Part shown: positions 1 through 5,892 of the stretch, piece after piece
How positions within the stretch are numbered: the stretch's first letter is position 1
How the letters are laid out: every line of letters begins with the position of its first letter
Assembly (NCBI GenBank): GCA_937958145.1
Contig: CALGOE010000116.1
Location: forward strand, 1 to 7,116
Source: an uncultured Desulfobacca sp.
GTDB lineage: Bacteria; Desulfobacterota; Desulfobaccia; Desulfobaccales; Desulfobaccaceae
Length of the DNA stretch: 7,116 nt
Reading direction: 5' to 3'
Position numbers and translations under genes: made by a program
The notes under the pieces: generated by a model
Told to the model about the DNA's origin: nothing
Databases searched by the model: none
The model's input: only the letters and a program-made list of their open reading frames with translations

Positions 1-230
1 TGGACATCGTTGAGGTGGAGGCCCGGCTGGAGGAGCTGCTGGCCTCTTATCGGGATCAGACCCTCAATGATCTGCCGGAGTTTGCCGGCCTGAACCCCAG
101 TATCGAGCATTTTGCCCGCATCCTCTGCCAGCAGTTGCGCCACCTGCTGGCCGCACCCAACCTCAGCGCCCTGCAGGTGACCATCTGGGAGAATGACATC
201 GCCTGGACCGCCTATGAAGAGGAGTTTTGA
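1..230 (+). CDS. QueD/6-pyruvoyl-tetrahydropterin synthase family protein, C-terminal part (5' end outside window)
   Basis: The reading frame is open from the first base (codons from base 3), so the start lies upstream and only about 75 residues are visible. The family signature is clear: an LNDLPEF segment followed by NPSIEHFA, then a strand ending in TIWEN. This is the C-terminal half of the T-fold of QueD and PTPS, which make 6-carboxy- or 6-pyruvoyl-tetrahydropterin from dihydroneopterin triphosphate. The Glu of TIWEN (bases 189-191) fits the conserved pterin-anchoring Glu. However, the catalytic Asp-His pair that QueD carries just before LND is Arg-Asp here (YRDQTLND, codons 51-56). The zinc ligands and catalytic Cys would lie upstream and cannot be judged. 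The stop overlaps the glycosyltransferase start (TGATG), implying co-translation. I infer a divergent subfamily with a changed reaction or substrate rather than true QueD, so no symbol is given. Family assignment is fairly sure; function is not. Confidence 0.85.
   Translation, partial: DIVEVEARLEELLASYRDQTLNDLPEFAGLNPSIEHFARILCQQLRHLLAAPNLSALQVTIWENDIAWTAYEEEF
219..224 (+). promoter_or_regulatory. Ribosome binding site of the glycosyltransferase gene
   Basis: GAGGAG lies five bases before the ATG at 230, inside the end of the QueD-like gene. It fixes ATG 230 as the start in preference to the TTG one codon earlier, and allows translation coupled to the upstream gene. Confidence 0.7.
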
Positions 231-1312
231 TGCGCCTGGGGCTGGTTATCTACGGCGATTTGAATCTGGTCACCGGCGGCTTCATGTATGATCGATACAT
301 GGTGGAGCATCTCCGCCGCCAGGGGGACACCGTAGAGGTCATCTCCCTGCCCTGGCGCCCATACTCCCTAGGTCTTTTGGATAATTTCAAAGGCGCCCTG
401 ATCCGGCGGCTGCGCCAGGCCCCCTTTGACGCCCTGATCCAGGACGAATTGACCCATCCCTCCCTGTTCTGGCTGAACCACCGCTTAAAATCCCGTCTCC
501 CTTATCCCATTATCAGTTTAGTGCACCTGCTCCGGTGCACTGAGGCCCGGCCAGCCTGGCAGAACGCCGGTTATGGGCTGATCGAAAAGCGTTATCTGCA
601 GTCAGTGGACGGTTTTATTTATATCAGCCGCCACACCCGCCAGGTGGTGGAGGCCCTGACGGGTTCGACCCGACCCGGCACCATTGCCTATCCGGCTGGA
701 GATCGGCTGGGCGGCCTGAGCCCGGAGGAAATTACCGCGAAAGTGCGGAGTCCGGGGCCACGGCAGATCCTCTATCTGGGCGCGGTCATTCCCCGAAAAG
801 GACTGGATATTCTCATCAGGGCCCTGGCCCCTCTGCGAGAGGCCGACTGGCACTTGACCGTGGCCGGCAGCCTCAGCACGGATCCGGGCTATTGCCGCAC
901 CATCTACCGGCTGATCAGCCGGTTCGGCCTCAGCCACCGGATCTGCCTGCCGGGGGTGCTCCAAGGCCAGAAATTGCTTGATTGTCTGCGCCGGAGCCAT
1001 ATCCTGGCCGTGCCCTCTTTTGTGGAAGGCCTGGCCCTGGTCTATCTGGAAGGCATGTATTTCGGCTTGGTGCCGTTGGCCGCGGCCCAGGGGGCGGCCG
1101 GAGAGGTAATTACCCCTGGCCAGGATGGTTTTTTGATTCCACCCCGGGATGTCCAAACCCTGAGCGCAACCCTGGCAACCCTGCTCACGGATCATCACCG
1201 GCTGCTGGCCATGAGCCTGGCTGCCCGGGAGCGCATCGGCCGCCACCCCACTTGGGAAGAGACCGGGGCTGCGATCCGGGCCTTTCTCTTGCAGATGACC
1301 GGTGCCCAATGA
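230..1312 (+). CDS. Glycosyltransferase, GT4-like (GT-B fold)
   Basis: This 360-aa protein has the size and layout of a GT-B glycosyltransferase. The N-terminal domain opens with GLVIYGDLNLVTGGF, a strand and glycine loop typical of the acceptor side, followed by YDRYMVEHLRRQGDTVEVI. The C-terminal donor domain starts near residue 180 with ILYLGAVIPRKGLDIL, continues through WHLTVAGS, and holds the GT4 E-x7-E motif as Glu266 and Glu274 in PSFVEGLALVYLEGM, which in this family contacts the nucleotide sugar. No signal peptide or membrane segment is apparent, so it is probably cytosolic or peripheral. Its start overlaps the QueD-like stop (TGATG) and its stop overlaps the methyltransferase start (ATGA). 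That context suggests it glycosylates a small molecule made by its neighbours; pterin glucosyltransferases are known in cyanobacteria and Chlorobium. Donor sugar and acceptor cannot be read from the sequence. A role in cell-surface glycan synthesis remains possible. Confidence 0.88.
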   Translation: MRLGLVIYGDLNLVTGGFMYDRYMVEHLRRQGDTVEVISLPWRPYSLGLLDNFKGALIRRLRQAPFDALIQDELTHPSLFWLNHRLKSRLPYPIISLVHLLRCTEARPAWQNAGYGLIEKRYLQSVDGFIYISRHTRQVVEALTGSTRPGTIAYPAGDRLGGLSPEEITAKVRSPGPRQILYLGAVIPRKGLDILIRALAPLREADWHLTVAGSLSTDPGYCRTIYRLISRFGLSHRICLPGVLQGQKLLDCLRRSHILAVPSFVEGLALVYLEGMYFGLVPLAAAQGAAGEVITPGQDGFLIPPRDVQTLSATLATLLTDHHRLLAMSLAARERIGRHPTWEETGAAIRAFLLQMTGAQ

Positions 1313-2226
1313 TCCGGCAGGACTTTTGCCGCTACCTGAGCGCCAAGAAAACAGTGGATGACCGCAGTCTCAACCGTTGGGTCTATCAGACCTTGCGCAC
1401 GACGCTGGCTGCCCAGACCCATGGCCGGCCTTTGGCTATCCTGGAAATCGGCTGCGGCCTCGGCACCATGATTGAGCGGTTGTGGGACTGGGGGCTGACG
1501 CCGCGGGCCGTCTATACCGCCATTGACCGGGAAGCGGCCTTGATCGCCGCGGCCCGCCTGCGGTTGCAGGAATTTGCCGCCAGGCGTGGCCTGCACTTCG
1601 AGGCCCAGGCCGCCACCCTTGTTTTGTCCGGGCAGGGCCGGGAATGGCAGATTCAGCTCAGACCCGAGGATTTTTTTGCCCTGGCGGTAGAATCAAACCC
1701 CCGGTTTGATCTGGTCCTCGCCCATGCGGTTTTAGATCTTTTCGACCTGGATGAAAGCCTGCCCCGCCTGCTGAGTCTGCTGCGCCCGGGCGGTTTTTAT
1801 TACTTTACCCTTAATTTCGATGGCCTTACCAGCTTCCAACCCCCCTATGATCCGGAGTTCGAGGCCGAGGTTCTTAACCTCTATCACCAAAGCATGGATC
1901 GGCGGCAGGGAGGAAAGGGCGGCCATAGCCAGACCGGGCGGCGCTTACTTCAGGGCCTCATCCAGAACCGCACCGAGATTCTTGCCGCCGGCAGCTCTGA
2001 TTGGCTGGTTTGGCCGACTGCAGCTCACACCTATCCTGCCGAGGAAGCCTTTTTCCTGCAGTATATCCTGGATTTTATCGCGGCCGCCCTCATCGCCCAG
2101 ACATCGTTCGACCACGACCGGCTCAAGGCCTGGCTCGGTCGCCGCCGGGACCAGATCGCCGCCGGGACTCTGGTTTTCCTGGCCCATCAGGTCGATGTCT
2201 GCGGCCGACGCCTTGACGTTGGATGA
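1309..2226 (+). CDS. Class I SAM-dependent methyltransferase, unknown substrate
   Basis: This 305-aa protein carries SAM motif I as LEIGCGLG (residues 45-52), an acidic ribose-binding segment (AIDREAALI), motif IV-like DLVLAHAVLDLFDLD and a post-motif LLRPGGFYYFTLNFDG. These mark a Rossmann-fold class I methyltransferase. The C-terminal half is longer than a minimal fold and contains a distinctive GSSDWLVWP segment (residues 228-235) and a helical tail, perhaps the substrate-binding part. ATG 1309 is chosen because it overlaps the preceding stop as ATGA; the frame is open back to 982, but that stretch lies inside the glycosyltransferase gene. No strong Shine-Dalgarno precedes it, which fits translational coupling. 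It is the last gene of the QueD-like/GT/methyltransferase unit and probably modifies the same product. Whether it methylates O, N or C, and on what molecule, is unknown. Confidence 0.87.
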   Translation: MIRQDFCRYLSAKKTVDDRSLNRWVYQTLRTTLAAQTHGRPLAILEIGCGLGTMIERLWDWGLTPRAVYTAIDREAALIAAARLRLQEFAARRGLHFEAQAATLVLSGQGREWQIQLRPEDFFALAVESNPRFDLVLAHAVLDLFDLDESLPRLLSLLRPGGFYYFTLNFDGLTSFQPPYDPEFEAEVLNLYHQSMDRRQGGKGGHSQTGRRLLQGLIQNRTEILAAGSSDWLVWPTAAHTYPAEEAFFLQYILDFIAAALIAQTSFDHDRLKAWLGRRRDQIAAGTLVFLAHQVDVCGRRLDVG

Positions 2227-2263
2227 ATCTTAACCGGGCGCCGGACCTTGATTCCGCCCTCGG

Positions 2264-2292
2264 TTGACAAAGCCGTCGGTTGTCCCTAAACA
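2264..2292 (+). promoter_or_regulatory. Putative sigma70-like promoter of the thioredoxin/photolyase operon
   Basis: A perfect TTGACA (2264-2269) is followed after 17 bases by TAAACA (2287-2292), a weak but plausible -10 matching three of six consensus positions. It sits in the largest gap upstream of the 2348 gene, and transcription would begin near 2300. The spacer region holds an inverted repeat, listed separately. Confidence 0.5.
2266..2284. promoter_or_regulatory. Inverted repeat GACAA-N9-TTGTC, possible operator
   Basis: GACAA (2266-2270) and TTGTC (2280-2284) are exact reverse complements and lie between the proposed -35 and -10 boxes. The same stretch has a direct repeat TCGGTTG at 2260-2266 and 2276-2282, spaced 16 bases start to start. 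A regulator bound here could block the promoter. The arms are short, so chance is a real alternative. Confidence 0.3.
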
Positions 2293-2347
2293 ATAAGAAA
2301 AGGAGTCCTGAGCCCGGCCCACGGCCAACTTAGGATGAAACGAGATA

Positions 2348-3337
2348 ATGACCATGACCCTGACCGACTCTGACGCACGTTATCTGGCCGCCTGGCAGAA
2401 CAAAGTAACCAAACCGGCGACGCTGCGGTTCGGCCGCAATCAGCGCCCGGAAAGCGCCGCTTTGGCCGCATTCGTGGCCGCCTGGCAGCAATACGTGCCG
2501 AACATAGCTGTCGTTACCGAAGACATCCCGGAAAACGAACTGCCCGGCTTCAACCTGGGAGAGAGGTGGCGGTTTCATGCCGTGCCCACGGGCATAAAAT
2601 TGGAGCTCTTCACCGAGATTATCCTGGCCCTGGATGGCCAGGCCCCGGTCCTGGCGCCGGCCATCCGGGAACGCTGGCAGAAACTCCCTCTGGCCCCGGA
2701 CATTACTATTTTCGTGGCGCCCCAGTGTCCGTTCTGCCCCCAGATGGTACGCCAACTCCTCCCCCTGACGGTCGCCACGCCGGCGGCCACGATCACCCTG
2801 ATCGATGCCGGCCTTTTCGCCGACGTGGCCCGGGAGCAGGAGATCAAGGCGGTGCCTACGGTTATCGTCAACGGTCTCTACCGGCTGACCGGGGCTTTTC
2901 AGCTCAGTGAACTCCTGGACCTGGCCGCCAAAAACGATCCCGCCCTGTTGCCGACATCGGTCCTGGAGAGGATGATGCAGGAGGGGCAGGCCGGCCTCGT
3001 GGGCGAAATGATGCTGACCCAGGGCCGGATCTTTGCCCATTTCCTGCCGTTGCTCTGGCACCCGGAGATTAATATCCGTCTGGGGGCCATGGTGGCCCTG
3101 GAAACGGTGGGCGCCGAGCACCCGGAGTTGGTGGCGGCCATCCTGCCGGTCTTATGGCAGGAGATAAGCCGCAGTGACCTGGCCGTGCAGGGCGACCTTA
3201 TATACCTCATCGGCGAATGGGGTGGGAGCCCATGGCTTGGCCCCCTGGAACAGGCCTTACAGGACGCCGTGGACCCCGATGTCATTGAAGCCCTGGAAGA
3301 GGCCCTGGCGAAGATCAGGGAGAGAGCGAGAACATGA
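2348..3337 (+). CDS. Two-thioredoxin-fold (PDO/AhpF N-terminus-like) protein with C-terminal HEAT-like repeats
   Basis: This 329-aa protein has three parts. Residues about 1-110 look like an inactive thioredoxin fold without a CxxC, ending in a VPTGIKLELFTEIILAL segment like that of PDO and the AhpF N-terminal domain. Residues about 115-190 form a second fold with an active-site CPFC (Cys127, Cys130) followed by Pro131, and a cis-proline loop AVPTVI around Pro170. Residues about 200-325 are helical HEAT-like repeats (HPEINIRLGAMVALE, then DPDVIEALEEAL). The redox fold implies dithiol-disulfide exchange in the cytosol; the repeats probably dock a partner protein. ATG 2348 is used because the frame has a stop at 2336-2338; the ATG at 2354 is the only close alternative. 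AGGA at 2332 is 12 bases upstream, a loose ribosome site. The stop overlaps the next gene (ATGA). No signal peptide is seen. The redox partner is unknown. Confidence 0.82.
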   Translation: MTMTLTDSDARYLAAWQNKVTKPATLRFGRNQRPESAALAAFVAAWQQYVPNIAVVTEDIPENELPGFNLGERWRFHAVPTGIKLELFTEIILALDGQAPVLAPAIRERWQKLPLAPDITIFVAPQCPFCPQMVRQLLPLTVATPAATITLIDAGLFADVAREQEIKAVPTVIVNGLYRLTGAFQLSELLDLAAKNDPALLPTSVLERMMQEGQAGLVGEMMLTQGRIFAHFLPLLWHPEINIRLGAMVALETVGAEHPELVAAILPVLWQEISRSDLAVQGDLIYLIGEWGGSPWLGPLEQALQDAVDPDVIEALEEALAKIRERART

Positions 3338-3747
3338 AGCCAACGCCTTTTGATATCTCCCAGGACCTGCCGCCCCTGCCCTTTGACCCGCGGCATTGCC
3401 AGGCCGCGGCCCGCCTCAAGGAAGCGGGTCTGCCCTGGCAGCCCCATGTCGGCTGTTTTGTCTGGGACCGGGACGAGCACATCGCCGTGCCGTCGCCTTT
3501 TCCGCAGCGCATTTACTTTATCCTCAATCTGGGGCATTTTATACAGATTTTGGGCTCCCGGGAGGAGGTTGCCGCCAAACTGATCTGGCTGCCCACCTGG
3601 CACCAGGCCCGCTTGCTGGCCCAGACCCTGGGCATCTCCCATCAAACTGTGGCGGCCTTATGGCGGCCAGGGGAAGAAATGGCACCGGGAGAGGAATTAT
3701 TGGCTTTATACGAATTGCTCCTCAAGGCATTGGCGGCCGGAACATGA
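3334..3747 (+). CDS. Hypothetical protein, possible C-terminal helix-turn-helix
   Basis: I do not recognise this 137-aa protein as a named family. It has no signal peptide or membrane segment. The N-terminal part is rich in Pro and Trp (LPPLPFDP, then GLPWQPHVGCFVWDRD) and holds the only two cysteines, Cys22 and Cys41. The middle (residues about 60-85, RIYFILNLGHFIQILGS) looks like strands and a short helix. Residues about 92-110 (ARLLAQTLGISHQTVAALW) follow the LA-x3-GIS-x2-TV-x2-L pattern of helix-turn-helix DNA-binding segments, followed by more helix. That similarity is suggestive only. Overlaps at both ends (ATGA at 3334 and again at 3744) place it firmly between the thioredoxin-fold gene and the photolyase gene in one transcript. 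It could be a regulator or an accessory protein of the photolyase. Coding status is well supported by the double overlap and the consistent frame. Confidence 0.75.
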   Translation: MKPTPFDISQDLPPLPFDPRHCQAAARLKEAGLPWQPHVGCFVWDRDEHIAVPSPFPQRIYFILNLGHFIQILGSREEVAAKLIWLPTWHQARLLAQTLGISHQTVAALWRPGEEMAPGEELLALYELLLKALAAGT

Positions 3748-5306
3748 CCCAGCAGCCGTTGCGCCACCTGATCCTGGTCCTGGGTGATCAACTGGATCAC
3801 CAATCCCAGGCCTTTGTCGGTTTTGAGCCGGGGATGGATGCGGTATGGATGGCCGAGGTGCAGGAAGAGGCCACGTATGTCTGGAGCCACAAACTGCGTC
3901 TGGCCTATTTTTTCTCGGCCATGCGCCATTTCCGGGAGGAGCTGCGAGCCCGGGGCAAAACCGTGCACTATCATGCCCTGGGGCCCGATCCGGCGCTGGA
4001 CCGGGGCAAATCCTTTGGGGAGATCCTGGCCCAAGACGTGCGGCGCCTGCAACCGCAGAAACTCATCCTGGTCCGGCCGGGGGATTACCGGGTGTTGACG
4101 GCCTTGCAGCAGACCGCCGCTGCCGCAAACATCCCCCTGGAGCTGCGGCCGGACAAACATTTTCTGGGTTCCATCCAGGAATTCCAGGACTATGCCGCCG
4201 GCAAACGCACGCTTCTGCTGGAAAACTTTTACCGGAGCCGACGCCGGGCGCTGGGCCTTCTCCTGGATCGCCAACAACAACCGGTGGGCGGCCGCTGGAA
4301 TTTTGACCAGGAGAATCGTCGGACTTTCGGCCGCCAAGGCCCTCCCGCCATACCGGCGCCCAAGGGTTTTGCGCCCGATGCCATCACCCAGGAGGTCCTT
4401 GACCTGGTGCAGCAGCGCTTTTCCCATCATCCGGGCAGTCTGGCCAACTTCACGCTGCCGGTCACGGCGGCCCAGGCTGATGAGTTTCTGCTGGATTTTA
4501 TTGCCAAGCGGCTGCCTCTCTTTGGTACCTATGAAGATGCCATGTGGACGGACCAGCCTTTTCTTTACCATTCCCGGCTGTCCGCGCCCCTCAACCTGAA
4601 GCTTCTCAATCCCCGGCGCGCCGTGCAGGCGGCCCTCACCGCCTATGAGGAGCTGGAGGCGCCTCTCAACAGCGTCGAAGGGTTCGTGCGGCAGCTGGTG
4701 GGCTGGCGGGAGTTTATCCGGGGGATTTATTGGCTGCAGATGCCGGCTTATCAGGACCTGAACTTTTTTGCTCATCAAGCCGACCTGCCGGCCTGCTTCT
4801 GGGACGGCAATACGGCCATGCACTGTTTTCGACAGAGTCTGCAGTTTGTCCTGGACCACGGGTATGCTCATCATATCCACCGTCTGATGGTTCTGGGACT
4901 CTTTGCTCTCCTGTACGGCGTGCATCCCCGGAAATTCCACGAGTGGCATCTGGCCATGTATGTGGATGCCGTGGACTGGGTGTCCCTGCCCAATACCCTG
5001 GGCATGAGTCAGTTCGGCGACGGCGGCCTGGTGGGCAGCAAACCATACTGTGCCAGCGGCAATTATATCCATCGGATGAGCAATTTCTGCTCGCACTGCG
5101 AATTTCGGCCGGATAAGAGCGTCGGCGCCGATGCCTGCCCCTATACCACCCTCTATTGGGATTTTCTGGATCGCCACTACGAGCGCCTGAAGCCCAACGT
5201 CCGGCTGGCATATCAGTTGAAGGCGCTGGCCACCAAACGCGCCCAACCCGGCACCATGGCGGCTATCCGCCGCCAGGCCGAGGCCCTGCGCCGGTCGCTG
5301 CCCTGA
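3744..5306 (+). CDS. Fe-S bacterial cryptochrome/photolyase (FeS-BCP, PhrB/CryB-like)
   Basis: This 520-aa protein belongs to the photolyase-related FeS-BCP group, whose characterised members (Agrobacterium PhrB, Rhodobacter CryB) bind FAD, a 4Fe-4S cluster and 6,7-dimethyl-8-ribityllumazine; PhrB repairs (6-4) photoproducts. The N-terminus LILVLGDQLDHQ begins the antenna domain, with Glu42 aligning to the PhrB lumazine-binding Glu37. Four cysteines, Cys361, Cys449, Cys452 and Cys465, match the PhrB cluster ligands 350, 438, 441 and 454 with identical spacing. His377 in YAHHIHRLM matches the catalytic-site His366, and Trp353 and Trp401 match PhrB Trp342 and Trp390. Two departures, from memory of PhrB: His402 replaces Tyr391, and Cys436 replaces an Ala beside Tyr435. 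ATG 3744 overlaps the previous stop (ATGA); the frame extends upstream but within the 3334 gene. It is probably cytosolic. DNA repair is more likely than pure signalling, but this is not proven. Confidence 0.95.
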   Translation: MTQQPLRHLILVLGDQLDHQSQAFVGFEPGMDAVWMAEVQEEATYVWSHKLRLAYFFSAMRHFREELRARGKTVHYHALGPDPALDRGKSFGEILAQDVRRLQPQKLILVRPGDYRVLTALQQTAAAANIPLELRPDKHFLGSIQEFQDYAAGKRTLLLENFYRSRRRALGLLLDRQQQPVGGRWNFDQENRRTFGRQGPPAIPAPKGFAPDAITQEVLDLVQQRFSHHPGSLANFTLPVTAAQADEFLLDFIAKRLPLFGTYEDAMWTDQPFLYHSRLSAPLNLKLLNPRRAVQAALTAYEELEAPLNSVEGFVRQLVGWREFIRGIYWLQMPAYQDLNFFAHQADLPACFWDGNTAMHCFRQSLQFVLDHGYAHHIHRLMVLGLFALLYGVHPRKFHEWHLAMYVDAVDWVSLPNTLGMSQFGDGGLVGSKPYCASGNYIHRMSNFCSHCEFRPDKSVGADACPYTTLYWDFLDRHYERLKPNVRLAYQLKALATKRAQPGTMAAIRRQAEALRRSLP

Positions 5307-5327
5307 CGGGTGGTTCAAAAAGCACCT

Positions 5328-5361
5328 GCAGGGAAGGAGGCCGGAGGGCGAGGCTCCCTGC
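5328..5361. repeat. Inverted repeat GCAGGGA / TCCCTGC in the gap after the photolyase gene
   Basis: GCAGGGA (5328-5334) and TCCCTGC (5355-5361) are exact reverse complements separated by 20 bases. The left side is purine-rich and the right pyrimidine-rich. No T-run follows, so it is not a classical intrinsic terminator. It may fold in the transcript or be part of a dispersed intergenic repeat. Confidence 0.4.
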
Positions 5362-5377
5362 CCCCCTGCCCCACCCC
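5356..5377 (-). other. Potential G-quadruplex motif (minus strand)
   Basis: The plus strand has C-runs of 3, 6, 4 and 4 bases (5356-5358, 5361-5366, 5369-5372, 5374-5377) separated by 2, 2 and 1 bases. On the minus strand this is a canonical four-run G-quadruplex motif with very short loops. It is on the template strand for transcription running from the photolyase gene toward the 5419 gene. Confidence 0.55.
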
Positions 5378-5408
5378 GGCGAGGGCTTTTGGCGGCACCT
5401 GAAGGAAA

Positions 5409-5412
5409 AGAG
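5409..5412 (+). promoter_or_regulatory. Ribosome binding site of the PNPOx-family gene
   Basis: GAGG lies six bases before ATG 5419, within a purine-rich stretch from 5401. It decides the start against the TTG at 5389, which is in frame but has only a C-rich stretch upstream. Confidence 0.6.
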
Positions 5413-5418
5413 GTTCCC

Positions 5419-5892
5419 ATGGAAAATGTCTCATTGCGCAAAGAGTTATTGTCGCTCCTGACTTCCCAGAAACTGGCGGTGTTGGCCTCCTACGGCGATA
5501 ACCAGCCCTACTGCAGTCTGATGGCCTTTGCCGTCAGTGACGATCTGAAATACCTGATCGTGGCCACGAAACGCCATACCAGGAAATTTGCCAACATCCA
5601 ACAACATCCTCGGATTTCCCTGCTCATCGACAACCGCCGCAATCAGTCTGATGATTTTCAGCAGGCCGTGGCGGTGACGGTCTTGGCCACGGCCTCGGAG
5701 ACAACGCCGGCGGAACGGGAAAAATTTCTGCCACTTTATCTCTTTAAACATCCGTATATGCGCAGTTTTTGCCTGGCGCCGGATTGTGCCCTGCTCAAAC
5801 TCACCGTCGACCGCTATCTTATGGTCTCATCCTTCCGCAACTTCCTGGCCACGGAGGATAAGTATCTGGAACTCCAGGAATTCGTCCCCTAG
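5419..5892 (+). CDS. Pyridoxamine 5'-phosphate oxidase family (FMN-binding split barrel) protein
   Basis: This 157-aa protein matches the small single-domain split-barrel flavoproteins of the PNPOx-like group. After an N-terminal helix (LRKELLSLLTSQ), it has the strand-turn LAVLASYGDNQPYCSLMAF (residues about 19-37), the SDDLKYLIVATKRHTRKFANI segment where family members contact the flavin phosphate, and HPRISLLIDNR. The C-terminal strand with DRYLMVSSFR closes the barrel. Family members bind FMN, F420 or heme; the exact cofactor and substrate cannot be told from sequence. It is too divergent and short to call pdxH. ATG 5419 with GAGG six bases upstream is the chosen start. It lies 112 bases after the photolyase gene, so it could be the last gene of that transcript or separately expressed. 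No promoter was recognised in the gap. Confidence 0.85.
   Translation: MENVSLRKELLSLLTSQKLAVLASYGDNQPYCSLMAFAVSDDLKYLIVATKRHTRKFANIQQHPRISLLIDNRRNQSDDFQQAVAVTVLATASETTPAEREKFLPLYLFKHPYMRSFCLAPDCALLKLTVDRYLMVSSFRNFLATEDKYLELQEFVP

Noticed and set aside
982..1308. Upstream extension of the methyltransferase frame
   Set aside because: It lies inside the glycosyltransferase C-terminal domain and reads as Gly/Pro/Arg-rich shadow sequence; ATG 1309 overlaps the stop as ATGA.
2227..2262. Intrinsic terminator after the methyltransferase gene
   Set aside because: Only a short GGCGCC palindrome is present, with no long stem and no T-run.
2330..3121. Minus-strand open frame opposite the thioredoxin-fold gene
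   Set aside because: It has no recognisable motif and lies antisense to a clear redox-fold gene, so it is a shadow frame.
3396..3743. N-terminal extension of the photolyase to an upstream ATG
   Set aside because: It would overlap nearly all of the 3334-3747 gene. The extension is low-complexity Pro/Gly/Ala-rich, and homologues begin at the LVLGDQL strand, matching ATG 3744.
5389..5418. TTG start adding ten residues to the PNPOx-like protein
   Set aside because: ATG 5419 has GAGG six bases upstream, while TTG 5389 follows a C-rich stretch with no ribosome site.
3642..5441. Long open frame on the minus strand (599 codons) opposite the photolyase gene
   Set aside because: The plus strand encodes a photolyase with all family residues intact. 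The minus translation shows no recognisable domain, and long antisense frames are expected from codon bias in GC-rich genes.
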